A DNA stretch of 52,878 nucleotides from Leucobacter chromiiresistens (GTDB lineage: Bacteria > Actinomycetota > Actinomycetes > Actinomycetales > Microbacteriaceae): contig NZ_LDRK01000011.1 of NCBI RefSeq assembly GCF_001477055.1, positions 1-52,878 of the forward strand, read 5' to 3'. The notes under the pieces are model-generated. The model saw only the letters and a list, made by a program, of their open reading frames with translations. It ran no database searches and was not told where the DNA came from. Made by a program: the position numbers and the translations under genes. Positions 24,423 to 32,935 of the stretch are shown here, in pieces (position 1 is the stretch's first letter; each line of letters begins with the position of its first letter).

Positions 24423-25790
24423 CTACCGCTCGAGCGCGGGCGCGTGCAGTGCCAGCAGCTCCTCGTAGGTCTCGCGCCGGGCCACCAGCCGCGCCTCGCC
24501 GTCGCGCACGAAGACGATCGCCGGCTTCAGCGCACCGTTGTAGTTGTTCGCGAGCGTGTACCCGTAGGCGCCGGTCGTGGCGACCACCGCGAGGTCGCCC
24601 ACGCGCGCCTCGGGCAGGGGCGCGCGATCGACGAGCAGGTCGCCCGACTCGCACTGGCGCCCGACGAGCTGAGCGGTCTCCGTCCACGGATCGAGTGCAC
24701 GATTGCCGAGCAGGGCCTCGAACCGCTGGCCGGTGAGCGCGGCGTCCATCTGGTCGGCGAGCCCGCCGTCGACCGCCACGAACGTGCGCCCCGTGCGCTT
24801 CACCGTGGTGACGCGGTAGAGCGTCACGCCGGCCCGCGCGACGATGGCGCGCCCGGGTTCGATCATGATGCGCGCACCGGCGGGCAGATGCTCCCGCGCG
24901 GCCGCGACAATCGTGTCGAGGTACTCGTCGACACTCGGGGCGACCTCATCGTAGGTGTACTTGACGCCGAGGCCCCCGCCCACGTCGTAGACGTCGAACT
25001 CACCCGCGGTCGAGATCTTCGACACCGCCTCGCCGAACTGCGCGACGTCGAGGATCTGCGAGCCGATGTGCAGGTGCACGCCCTCGAACTCGAGCAGGGG
25101 GTGGGCGCGCATGCGCTCGATCGCGGCGATGGCCTGATCCATGGGGAGCCCGAACTTCGAGTCGCTGCCGCCGGTGGCCTGCGACGCGTGCGTCTTCGCC
25201 TCGACGCCGGGGATCACGCGCAGGAGGAGCTTCTGCGGCTGCGTGAGCAGCCGCTCCAGACGGTCGAGCTCGTCGGTGTTGTCGACGATGATCGTGTCGA
25301 CGCCCGCCTCGATCGCCATGCGGAGCTCGGCATCGGTCTTCGCGTTGCCGTGGAAGTGGAGCTTCTCGGGCGACACCCCCGCGGCGAGGGCGAGCTGCAG
25401 CTCGCCGCCGCCCGCGATGTCGACCGAGAGCCCCTCCTCGGCCGCGATGCGGTACATGCCCACGGCCGGGAACGACTTCGAGGCGAAGAGCACCTCCGAT
25501 GCGGGCCAGCGCGCGCTGAGACCGTCGATGAATCGGCGGATCTGGCGGCGGAGCCCCGCCTCGTCGTACACGTAGAGCGGGGTGCCGTACTGCTCGGCGA
25601 GTTCGGTCACCGGTACGCCGCCCAGGTGCAGCACACCGGCGTCATCGACCGCCGACTCCTCGGGCAGGATCGACCAGAGCTCGCCGAGCCGGCTGCGGGC
25701 CGGGCTCGGCTGGGAGAGCTCGGGGCGCCCTGCGGCGCGGCCGTTCGGGGCTGCGTGGGTCTGGGACGAGTGTGCGGGTGCTGCGGGCAT
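24423..25790 (-). CDS. lysA: Diaminopimelate decarboxylase
   Basis: A 455-aa PLP enzyme (alanine-racemase fold, fold type III) that turns meso-diaminopimelate into lysine, the last step of lysine synthesis. The Schiff-base Lys is in VLFASKSFP (about residue 104). HLHIGSQ, VYDVGGGLG and MIEPGRAIVA form the cofactor pocket, and the C-terminal Cys of GRQCESGD is the residue contributed to the partner subunit's active site. The first about 35 residues are a Ser/Pro/Ala extension. TTGGAGTA precedes the ATG. A possible leader ORF and a TTGACC -35 lie upstream, so its promoter is its own. The nearby Orn/Lys/Arg decarboxylase would consume its product. Confidence 0.95.
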   Translation of the reverse strand: MPAAPAHSSQTHAAPNGRAAGRPELSQPSPARSRLGELWSILPEESAVDDAGVLHLGGVPVTELAEQYGTPLYVYDEAGLRRQIRRFIDGLSARWPASEVLFASKSFPAVGMYRIAAEEGLSVDIAGGGELQLALAAGVSPEKLHFHGNAKTDAELRMAIEAGVDTIIVDNTDELDRLERLLTQPQKLLLRVIPGVEAKTHASQATGGSDSKFGLPMDQAIAAIERMRAHPLLEFEGVHLHIGSQILDVAQFGEAVSKISTAGEFDVYDVGGGLGVKYTYDEVAPSVDEYLDTIVAAAREHLPAGARIMIEPGRAIVARAGVTLYRVTTVKRTGRTFVAVDGGLADQMDAALTGQRFEALLGNRALDPWTETAQLVGRQCESGDLLVDRAPLPEARVGDLAVVATTGAYGYTLANNYNGALKPAIVFVRDGEARLVARRETYEELLALHAPALER

Positions 25791-25874
25791 GGGTACTCCA
25801 AATTCTGGTCGCGATGCGACCGATGGGGCGCCGGGGCGCCTCGGAAGGGTGTGATGGGCGACGCGCTGAGGGCG

Positions 25875-25949
25875 CTACACGTACCCCGTCCAGGCCCGCA
25901 CCCGATCGACCGGGGGCGACGCCGCGTGTCCGCGCTTCGCGATGCGCAT
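25875..25949 (-). CDS. Possible 24-codon leader ORF upstream of lysA
   Basis: ATG at 25949 is preceded by GGAGGGGGAG at good spacing, far better than chance sites nearby. The peptide begins MRIAKRGHAA and ends WTGYV. It ends 84 nt before lysA. A hairpin GGTCGC-atc-GCGACC lies between it and the lysA start. There is no lysine run, so classic lysine attenuation is not indicated. Confidence 0.3.
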   Translation of the reverse strand: MRIAKRGHAASPPVDRVRAWTGYV

Positions 25950-25970
25950 CCGCTCCCCCTCCATACGATC

Positions 25971-26000
25971 CATCTTGGTGGGCGCCCCGCACCGGGTCAA
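25971..26000 (-). promoter_or_regulatory. Candidate lysA promoter
   Basis: TTGACC (25995-26000) separated by 18 bp from AAGATG (25971-25976) on the minus strand, ahead of the leader ORF. The -35 is good and the -10 is weak. Confidence 0.35.
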
Positions 26001-26050
26001 CCGAGCCCGCCACCCGCCGCCGCGCGGCGCGCGTGCGCCGTCGACGGGCG

Positions 26051-26530
26051 TCATTGCAGCTCCGCAGCGTCGATCACGCGCACGCCGCCGTCGTGCAGCA
26101 GCAGCTGCGCGCGCAGCGGGGAGCTGCTGTCGGCGCCCATCTCCCGGACCGCCCCGTCGAGGCCGCGCGCCCAGCGCAGGTCCTCGGCGTCGAGGCCCGC
26201 GCTCCCCCGCCGCTCCCACATGAACAAGAACTCGTGGGCACCGACGAGGTCGCACGCCATGCGCGCGCGCTCGGCCATCGCCCGCACGAAGGTCACGGGG
26301 CCGAGGTCGTCGGTGTCGAGGACGTCGTCGGGCGCGAGCGGATGGTCGTCCATGGGCATGATCGGGTCGGTGAGGCGATGCCCGTGGTCGAGGAACAGGA
26401 GCCACACCTGTCTCAGTTCGGCGTGGGAGAACACCCGGGTCAGCTGGTCGGCGAGCGCGTCATCGGTATCGAGGGGCCGCGCGGGGTCGATGTCGGAGGC
26501 GGGCATGAGGTTCGGTTCGAGTCGTGTCAT
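26051..26530 (-). CDS. Hypothetical protein
   Basis: A 159-aa soluble, acidic protein that I do not recognise. It has an Asp-rich head (SDIDPARPLDTDDALADQL), a central LRQVWLLFLDHGHRLTDPIMPMDD block with conserved-looking His-Gly-His, and a RARMACDLVGAHEFLFMWERRG segment that resembles proteins of unknown function in related actinomycetes. The start is uncertain: ATG at 26530 lacks a good ribosome binding site, and an internal ATG at 26506 is an alternative. It sits between the APC permease and lysA on the same strand, 98 nt from the former. Confidence 0.6.
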   Translation of the reverse strand: MTRLEPNLMPASDIDPARPLDTDDALADQLTRVFSHAELRQVWLLFLDHGHRLTDPIMPMDDHPLAPDDVLDTDDLGPVTFVRAMAERARMACDLVGAHEFLFMWERRGSAGLDAEDLRWARGLDGAVREMGADSSSPLRAQLLLHDGGVRVIDAAELQ

Positions 26531-26628
26531 GCAACTCAGCTTGCGCTGCACGGCGTCGGGCCGGCGGGCGCGAACGGCTTTCTGTGGAAAGATCTCGCGG
26601 CCGCCGGTCCGACACGGGCTGTGAGCGA

Positions 26629-28149
26629 TTACCTGCGAGTGGTCTCGCGATCCTCGGCCTCATCGAGGTCGCCGCCGTCGTACAGCTCTCCCTCCGATGA
26701 GCCGACCCGGTAGCGGCCCGGACCCACGAGCACGATCATGCCCGTATCGATGCGATGCCCGAGCACCGAGTTCCTGCGGCCGGTGAAGAAGTACCAGACG
26801 AGCACGAGCACGGTCCAGAGCGCGAAGACGATGATGGTGATGGGACGCAGATCCTTGATGATCCAGAGGCAGCCGATGATCGAGAGGATCGGGATCACCG
26901 GGTAGAGCGGCACCCTGAACTTCCGCTCCAGATCGGGCTCGCGGTGGCGCAGCACCATGACCGCCACCGAGACGACGGTGAACGCGGCGAGCGTGCCGAT
27001 CGACGTCATCTCGGCCAGGAAGTTGATGGGCAGCACGCCGGCCAGGATCGCGACGATGATCGAGACGATGATGGTGTTGGCGATCGGCGTGCCCGTGCGC
27101 GGGTTCACCCGGCTGAAGATCTTCGGGGCCATGCCGTCGCGCGACATGGTGAAGAGGATGCGCGTCTGGCCGTAGAGCACGACGAGCGTCACGCTGAAGA
27201 TCGAGATCACTGCGCCCGCGGCGACGATGGTGCCGGGCCAGGAGGCGCCCACGATGTTCTCGAGAATGGCGGAGAGGCCGGCGCTCTGGCCCTCGAACTC
27301 CTCCGGAGCCTGCGCGCCGAGGCCGGTCACCGCGACGAGCACGTACACGGTGGTCACGACGACCAGGGCGCCCATCAGCGCGATCGGCAGGTTGCGGCGC
27401 GGGTTCTTCGCCTCGTCGCCCGCGGTGGCGACGGCGTCGAGCCCGACGAAGGAGAAGAAGATGATGCCGGCGCCCGTCATGATGCCGCCGAGGCCGAACG
27501 GTGCGAAGTTCGCGAAGTGGTCGACGTTCCAGCCGGTGATGCCGACGGCCACGAAGAAGAGCAGCACGGCGATCTTGATGACGACCATCACGGTGTTCGT
27601 GACGACGGAATGCGAGGTGCCGCGGATGAGCAGCAGGCAGCAGAGCCCGATGAGGATCACCGCGGGCAGGTTGATGATGCCGCCGTTCTCCGGCGCGTCC
27701 AGCAGTTCGTGCGGGAACTCGAACCCGAAGAGGTTCTTCACGAGCTGGTTGACGTACTGCGACCAGCCGACCGCGACCGCGGCGGTCGACACGCCGTACT
27801 CGAGCAGCAGACACGCGGCGACGCCCATCGCGGGCAGCTCGCCGAGCGTGCTGTAGGCGTACGAGTACGAGGATCCGGAGACCGGCACCGAGCTCGCCAG
27901 CTCGGCGTAGCACAGCACGGAGAGGCCGGCGACGAGCCCGGCGATGATGAACGACCAGATGACCGCGGGGCCGGCGATCGGCACCGCCTCGGAGAGGATG
28001 AAGAAGATGCCCGTGCCGATCGTGCCGCCGACGCCGATCATCATGAGCGGGAAGAGCCCGATGCTGCGCTTGAGCTGACTGCCGCGTTCACCCCCGTCGC
28101 GTGGAACGGGCTGTACTCGGAAGAGCTGCTGCCGCAGAGAGCTTGCCAT
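26629..28149 (-). CDS. APC-family amino acid permease (cationic amino acid transporter type)
   Basis: A 506-aa membrane transporter with about 12-14 helices. TM1 carries the APC substrate-binding signature MIGVGGTIGTGIFFI, and TM6 has FFSFVGLDAVATAGDEAKNP, typical of the CAT subfamily for basic amino acids. Cytoplasmic head of about 35 residues; the C-terminal polar tail of about 40 residues is acidic. The ATG at 28149 has GGAG 9-10 nt upstream. Together with the upstream Orn/Lys/Arg decarboxylase it could act as an uptake or antiport partner for lysine, ornithine or the derived diamine; direction cannot be read from sequence. Confidence 0.9.
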   Translation of the reverse strand: MASSLRQQLFRVQPVPRDGGERGSQLKRSIGLFPLMMIGVGGTIGTGIFFILSEAVPIAGPAVIWSFIIAGLVAGLSVLCYAELASSVPVSGSSYSYAYSTLGELPAMGVAACLLLEYGVSTAAVAVGWSQYVNQLVKNLFGFEFPHELLDAPENGGIINLPAVILIGLCCLLLIRGTSHSVVTNTVMVVIKIAVLLFFVAVGITGWNVDHFANFAPFGLGGIMTGAGIIFFSFVGLDAVATAGDEAKNPRRNLPIALMGALVVVTTVYVLVAVTGLGAQAPEEFEGQSAGLSAILENIVGASWPGTIVAAGAVISIFSVTLVVLYGQTRILFTMSRDGMAPKIFSRVNPRTGTPIANTIIVSIIVAILAGVLPINFLAEMTSIGTLAAFTVVSVAVMVLRHREPDLERKFRVPLYPVIPILSIIGCLWIIKDLRPITIIVFALWTVLVLVWYFFTGRRNSVLGHRIDTGMIVLVGPGRYRVGSSEGELYDGGDLDEAEDRETTRR

Positions 28150-28314
28150 ACGTGTCTTCTCCAGACTTCGTTGTCGCAGGGCCGAAGGCCCGGTCATTCG
28201 TCCCTCGGCGCTCGCGCAGCGAGGGTTCCTGGTCTTCCAGGAGATGCTCGGATCTCGAGCAATCCGCGGCGGTGGGCCGCGAAGTCGAAGCGGCGCCGTC
28301 GCAGGCGCCGCGGG
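28150..28314. other. Gap between decarboxylase and permease genes
   Basis: 165 bp without a gene. It contains an imperfect stem CCCTCG...CGAGGG and a short GCTCG-gatct-CGAGC hairpin on the transcribed strand. These could act as partial terminators or RNA processing sites that tune permease expression relative to the decarboxylase. Confidence 0.35.
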
Positions 28315-29865
28315 TCAGCCGCCGGCCAGAACCCGGAAGCGATCCACCCCCGGGTCGATCGCGCCGCGCACGTAGCCGGTCGGAGAAGCCGCGACCGCCT
28401 GCAGAAAGGCTACCGCGTCTTCGGTGATCTCCTCGCCGGGCATGACGTTCGGGATGCCCGGCGGGTAGGCCGCGAGGGTGTCGGCGGAGACGCGCCCGAC
28501 GGCGTCTGCGGCGCTCACCACCTCGGTCGCACCGAAGAAGCCGTCGCGCGGGCTCACGCGGTACGCGCCCGGGGCGGGCAGGGGCGGGAAGTCGTGCACG
28601 TCGCCCGTGATGCGGCGCTCGTGCCCGGCCTCCGCCGACTCCACGCTCGCGACCAGCGCGGCGTAGACGGCGTCGAAGTCGAAGGACTTGCCCGCGCCGA
28701 TCACGGCCACGATGGTGGTGGCGGTCGACATCTCGAAGTACATGTCGTGGTGCTCGATCAGGTGCTGGCGCAGCCAGTGCCCGCCGACCCCGGCGCCGCT
28801 CACATCGATGGGCACGCGCAGCAGGTCGGTGTCGACGATGTCGGCGAAGCGGTCGAACGTGTCGCTCACGACTGCGAAGCGAGGATCGTCGCGCAGGATC
28901 TCGCGGAAGCGGCGGGCACCCGCGACGGAGCGGCCGATCGCCTCCTCGCCGGTCGCGAGCGCGTGCCGGGCGATGTCGAGGGATCCGCGCAGGAGCGCGC
29001 TCGTGGAGGTCGACGCGGTCATGCTGAAGGCGCGCTCGATGAGCGGCTCGAGGCGATCCGCGAACGGGCCGTCTCCCAGGTGCAGCATGGCCGACTGGGT
29101 CAGCGACCCCGCGAGCTTGTGGGTGCTCGAGATGACGACGTCGGCGCCGAGGCGCGCGGGCGACTCGGGCAGCTCGGGGTGGAAGCCGAAGTGCGGCCCC
29201 CAGGCGCCGTCGACGATGAGCGGTGCGCCGTGCGCGTGGGCGACGCGAGCGAGACCCGCGACGTCGGAGACGGAGCCGAAGTAGCTCGGCGAGATGACGT
29301 AGACGGCGTGCACCGGGTTGCCGGCCGCTGCAGCGGCGGCGAGGGCCTCGTCGAGGGCGGCGGGCGAGACGCCGTGCGCCATGCCGTGCTCGTCGTCGAC
29401 GCTCGGCATGACATAGCTCGGGGTGATGCCGGCGAGCAGAATGCCGTCGCTGAAGCTCGAGTGCGCGCTGCGCTGGGCGAGGATGCGGTCTCCCAGCCCG
29501 CGTGCGGCGAGCGCGATCGTGCGGTTGGCCTGCGACGCGCCGTTGGTCAGGAACCACGTGCGCTTCGCGCCCCACGCGTCGGCGGCGAGCTCGAGCGCGC
29601 GATCGAGGGGCGTCTGCTCCTGCCCGCGGGCGAGCAGGTCCACGCCGTCCATGAGCATCGGGATGTCGAGGCGCAGCGCGCGCTCCCCGAGGAAGCCCGC
29701 GAGCCGGCCGCTGAGATCCCGCTCGGTGCCGCCGTGACCGGGCACCATGAGCTGCACCGACCCGCGGTCGGCGTAGGCCTCCAGCGCATCGGCGTAGGGC
29801 GCCGTGCTGTGGTCGAGGCGGAAGCGCGGAGCGGTCAGGGCGGAGGAGTGCAGCATGAGTGCCAT
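28315..29865 (-). CDS. Orn/Lys/Arg decarboxylase (PLP, fold type I)
   Basis: A 516-aa basic amino acid decarboxylase of the short form without the N-terminal wing domain, like B. subtilis SpeA/YaaO. Visible features are QLMVPGHGG near the N-terminus, the cofactor-stacking region of SAHSSFSDG, VDGAWGPHFGFHP with the PLP-binding Asp, the Schiff-base Lys in STHKLAGSLTQ, and a C-terminal domain with GEEI. Three ATGs compete (29868, 29865, 29856); the middle one is best placed after GGAG. The product is cadaverine, putrescine or agmatine; specificity cannot be assigned. The divergent LysR gene and the operator-like palindrome suggest specific control. Confidence 0.92.
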   Translation of the reverse strand: MALMLHSSALTAPRFRLDHSTAPYADALEAYADRGSVQLMVPGHGGTERDLSGRLAGFLGERALRLDIPMLMDGVDLLARGQEQTPLDRALELAADAWGAKRTWFLTNGASQANRTIALAARGLGDRILAQRSAHSSFSDGILLAGITPSYVMPSVDDEHGMAHGVSPAALDEALAAAAAAGNPVHAVYVISPSYFGSVSDVAGLARVAHAHGAPLIVDGAWGPHFGFHPELPESPARLGADVVISSTHKLAGSLTQSAMLHLGDGPFADRLEPLIERAFSMTASTSTSALLRGSLDIARHALATGEEAIGRSVAGARRFREILRDDPRFAVVSDTFDRFADIVDTDLLRVPIDVSGAGVGGHWLRQHLIEHHDMYFEMSTATTIVAVIGAGKSFDFDAVYAALVASVESAEAGHERRITGDVHDFPPLPAPGAYRVSPRDGFFGATEVVSAADAVGRVSADTLAAYPPGIPNVMPGEEITEDAVAFLQAVAASPTGYVRGAIDPGVDRFRVLAGG

Positions 29866-29885
29866 CATGCTCCGGCGCCGCGTCA

Positions 29886-29930
29886 CGGGGAATCCCCGAC
29901 TCGCCTGTGGCGTCACATACGATGTATGTG
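29886..29930. promoter_or_regulatory. Palindromic operators between the decarboxylase and lysR genes
   Basis: Two perfect palindromes lie in the 121-bp divergent gap. CACATAC-GAT-GTATGTG is 17 bp (29914-29930), and CGGGGA-A-TCCCCG is 13 bp (29886-29898). The first is AT-rich relative to its surroundings and is the likely binding site for the LysR-type protein. Confidence 0.5.
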
Positions 29931-29986
29931 GATGCCGTCGGTCACCAGACCCGGGCACCACACGCGCTCGATGACGGGAGGGCCAC

Positions 29987-30919
29987 ATGATCGACCTGCG
30001 GCAGCTGATCGCGCTCCGCGCCGTGCAGCGCGAGGGATCCGTCACGCGCGCCGGCCGCGCCCTCGGCTGGAGCCAGCCCACCGTCGACTACCACCTGCGC
30101 AACCTCGAACGCCTCATCGGGTCCCCCGTGCTCGAGCGCTCGACTCGCGGCTCGACGCCGACGCCGGTCGGGGTGCTCGTGCTCGACCGAGGCGAGGAGA
30201 TCCTCACCCTGAGCGACCGCGCGCTGCGGGATGCGAGAGACCTCGCCCAGATGGGGCGGGCGAGGCTCCGGTTCGGCACCTTCCCCACCGCCGCAGCCAA
30301 ACTGCTCCCCTCGATCGTGTCGCAGGTCTCCGACCTCGGCATCGAGATCGACGCCGAGCTCGAAGAGGTGGGCCCCCTCATCGCGCACCTCAACAACCGC
30401 ACGCTCGACGCCGCGCTGCTCTACTCGGTGCCCGGCTACGAGGTGCCGCTGCGGCCCGACATCGCGACGACCGAGGTGCTGCGCGATCCGCTGCTGCTCG
30501 CACTCCCCGAGGGTCACCCCCTCGCCGGCCGCGCGTCCATCGACCGCGCAGCGCTCCTGTCGCTGCACGGCGAGCGCTGGCTGCTCGGCACGAGCCGCCA
30601 GGACCCGATGGACTCGGTGCTCGTCGACGCGTTCGCCGAGGCGGGGCAGCAGCTCGAAGTGGCCATCCGCACCGATGACTTCCAGGTGATGCTCGGCATG
30701 ATCGCCGCGGGCATGGTCATCGGCCTGGTCGCGAAGCTCGCAGCGGGGCCCACGCACCCGGGCGTCGTGCTGCGGCCCATCGACGACCCCGCGTTCGCGC
30801 GTTCGGTACTGCTCGCCGCGCCGATCGAAGGCGGCGACGGGCCGTCGACGGCGGCGCGGCAGCTCGCCGCCGCGATCCGGAACGCGGTTGCGCGGAGCGA
30901 GCACCCGGCGGCCGGCTGA
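29987..30919 (+). CDS. LysR-family transcriptional regulator
   Basis: A 310-aa regulator. The winged helix-turn-helix covers about residues 1-60 (LRQLIALRAVQREGSVTRAGRALGWSQPTVDYHLRNLERLIGSPVLER). The effector domain (about 90-295) starts LRFGTFPTAAAKLLP and includes GMIAAGMVIGLVAKLA. The recognition helix has Tyr-His where many LysR proteins have Ser-Arg, a variant common in actinobacterial relatives. AGGGCC lies a few nt before the ATG. Divergent from the decarboxylase with a palindromic site between them; it probably controls decarboxylase expression and its own. Confidence 0.9.
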   Translation: MIDLRQLIALRAVQREGSVTRAGRALGWSQPTVDYHLRNLERLIGSPVLERSTRGSTPTPVGVLVLDRGEEILTLSDRALRDARDLAQMGRARLRFGTFPTAAAKLLPSIVSQVSDLGIEIDAELEEVGPLIAHLNNRTLDAALLYSVPGYEVPLRPDIATTEVLRDPLLLALPEGHPLAGRASIDRAALLSLHGERWLLGTSRQDPMDSVLVDAFAEAGQQLEVAIRTDDFQVMLGMIAAGMVIGLVAKLAAGPTHPGVVLRPIDDPAFARSVLLAAPIEGGDGPSTAARQLAAAIRNAVARSEHPAAG

Positions 30920-30926
30920 CTCCGCA

Positions 30927-30956
30927 GCGGGGGCGCCGCTCGCACGGCGCCCCCGC
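30927..30956. terminator. Bidirectional terminator between lysR and the alkaline phosphatase
   Basis: A perfect 12-bp stem GCGGGGGCGCCG / CGGCGCCCCCGC with a 6-nt loop fills the gap between the two convergent stops. Confidence 0.65.
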
Positions 30957-30960
30957 GTCA

Positions 30961-32691
30961 TCAGTCGGCCCGAGTCGTGCGGCGCGCGCGCAGAACGATC
31001 ACCGCGGACCCGGCGAGGGCGACGGCGCCCGCACCGACGACGAGGGGCAGCACGCCTCCGGGCGCTCCCGTCGCGGCGAGCGAGCCCTGCCCGCCGGCCG
31101 AGCCGCCGGGGCTCGCCGCTGCGGCCGGAGCCTCGGCAACCGGCGCGGCGCCGTCGGCCCCCGCTCCGCCCGCTCCTGCGGCGGCAGCGTCCGCGCCGGG
31201 CGCAGCACCATCGGCTCCGGCGCCAGCGGCACCGCCCGCGTCCGCCCCGGATCCCGCCGAGCCGCCGCCATCGGCAGCACCGGTCGCATCCTCGACCGGC
31301 GGATCCACCGGAGCCTCGGGCGCGACCCACGCCGTATCGAGCATCCAGTTCGCCATATCGGTGTTGTCGAAGTAGTGCCCGCGCACGAGATCCAGCTTCG
31401 TGCCCAGCGCCGCGAGCTGATCGGTGCCCGCGCCCTTGAAGAAGAAGGGCACCAGCATATTGGTGTGATCCCCGCTGTTCCACGAGTGCGCCGCGAGCGC
31501 CTCCGGATCCTCGACCCCCGCGGGCACGATCGGGCTGAAGTCCCCCGGCGTCTCGCCGTACAGGTAGCCCGTCTCGTGATCGGCGGTCACCACGACCAGC
31601 GTGTCCTCCCAACTGGAGTGCGTCTCGACCCAGTCGATCACCGAGGCGACGGCGCCGTCGAAGTCCGCGACCTCCTCGAGATCGCGCTCGCTCTCGTTGC
31701 CGTGGCCCGCCCAGTCGATCGCGCCGCCCTCGACCATGAGGAAGAAGCCGTTCTCATTGTCGTCGAGCACGTTCAGCGCCCCCTGGGAGAGCGTCGCCAG
31801 GTCGGGCACATCGTTCATCGGCGCGCCGTCGGCGCGCGACTGCTGCAGCGTCGAGCCGACCTGCGCCACGCCGAACACGCGCTCCGGCGTCTCGCCGACG
31901 GCGAGCGCCTCGAAATCGGCCTTCGTCTCGATGAAGGCGCGATCCGTCTGCCCCGTCGAGACGGCGTTCCAGTCGTCCTCGGCGATGTAGCCGAAGCTCC
32001 CGGTCTCCGTGCGCTGATGATCGTCGGTGTAGAACGGGTGCCCCGCGCCGATCACGACCTCGAGATCGCCCGCGATCTGCTCGCTCGCGATCTGGTGGTA
32101 GTTGTTGCGGCTCTCGTTGTGGCTCGAGTAGGCGGCCGGCGTCGCGTGCGAGAACGGCACCGACGACACCACGCCCGCGCTCTTGCCGAGCGCCTTCGCG
32201 CGCTCGGCGACGTTCTCCACGGGCGTCCCGTTCTCGTCGACCCCGAGGCCGGCGTTGTACGTCTTCACACCGGTCGCCATGGCGGTTCCCGCCGCCGCCG
32301 AATCGGTGGGGCTGACCGTGTTCCACGCGAAGTCCGACCACGAGGCCGCCGGGTCGTACACCGGGCCGTCGACCCAGTGCGTCGACATGCCGAGGTGGTT
32401 CCACGACTGCCACCCCTCCGTCGGCGTCGTGTTCTGACCCGACGGGATCACCTTGCGGTCGCCGCCGCGCTCGACCTGCCAGTGCGTCTCACCGGTCGTC
32501 TCGGCGTTCATGAAATCGATGTGGTTGTACCCCATGCCGTCGCCGATGAGCACGATCACGTTCTTCGGAGAGACCCCTGCCTCGGTCTCCGCCGCCATCG
32601 CCGGCGAGCCGAATGCGGCACCCGTCGCGATGATCCCCAATGCCACGCCGCCGACGACGACCGGCCGCGCGAACTTCCCCAGATGCACCAT
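30961..32691 (-). CDS. phoA: Secreted, LAxTG-anchored alkaline phosphatase
   Basis: A 576-aa exported phosphomonoesterase. Signal peptide residues 1-33 end PAMAAE. Metal and nucleophile residues are visible: VIVLIGDGMG, the catalytic Ser in TDSAAAGTAMATG, the MVEGGAIDWAGHGN metal site and the VTADHETG Asp-His. A Gly/Ala/Asp-rich linker (about 460-530) leads to LAATG, a hydrophobic helix and RARRTTRAD, i.e. a sortase-E-type wall anchor. ATG at 32691 has AAGGGGAC upstream. It scavenges phosphate outside the cell. No Pho box is obvious in the 244-bp gap upstream. Confidence 0.92.
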   Translation of the reverse strand: MVHLGKFARPVVVGGVALGIIATGAAFGSPAMAAETEAGVSPKNVIVLIGDGMGYNHIDFMNAETTGETHWQVERGGDRKVIPSGQNTTPTEGWQSWNHLGMSTHWVDGPVYDPAASWSDFAWNTVSPTDSAAAGTAMATGVKTYNAGLGVDENGTPVENVAERAKALGKSAGVVSSVPFSHATPAAYSSHNESRNNYHQIASEQIAGDLEVVIGAGHPFYTDDHQRTETGSFGYIAEDDWNAVSTGQTDRAFIETKADFEALAVGETPERVFGVAQVGSTLQQSRADGAPMNDVPDLATLSQGALNVLDDNENGFFLMVEGGAIDWAGHGNESERDLEEVADFDGAVASVIDWVETHSSWEDTLVVVTADHETGYLYGETPGDFSPIVPAGVEDPEALAAHSWNSGDHTNMLVPFFFKGAGTDQLAALGTKLDLVRGHYFDNTDMANWMLDTAWVAPEAPVDPPVEDATGAADGGGSAGSGADAGGAAGAGADGAAPGADAAAAGAGGAGADGAAPVAEAPAAAASPGGSAGGQGSLAATGAPGGVLPLVVGAGAVALAGSAVIVLRARRTTRAD

Positions 32692-32935
32692 GTGTCCCCT
32701 TGTTCGGAATGAAACCGCGGCCGCAGATCGGCCGCCTCTGGGAGCGTATGGGGGCGAGGTTTCTCGCGAGTGGCCGGGAGTGAACGGGCCGTGAATGCGG
32801 CACGGCCCGCTCGCGAACCGGCGGTGACCATGCGTCGGCGGATCGTCGGGTCGCCGGATCGGGGCGGTGCGGCGCCGCTCGCCTGCGGATCGCTGCCGAC
32901 CCGCTACCGCTCGTCGGATCGCCGCTGCCGACCCG
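32692..32935. other. Gap upstream of phoA with 28-bp direct repeat
   Basis: No gene. It contains a 28-bp direct repeat (32891-32918 and 32923-32950, 4-bp spacer). The second copy is the last nine codons plus stop of terC, so the first copy is a duplicated gene tail. The 5' part should hold the phoA promoter, which I cannot place. Confidence 0.6.

Noticed and set aside
25791-26050. Lysine riboswitch or T-box upstream of lysA
   Set aside because: The conserved blocks of either class are not visible; only a possible leader ORF and a short hairpin are present.
26755-30678. A very long open frame on the + strand opposite the permease and decarboxylase genes
   Set aside because: Its translation is an Arg/Asp/Glu/His-rich string with no domain, typical of antisense frames in GC-rich DNA, and it fully overlaps well-supported genes.
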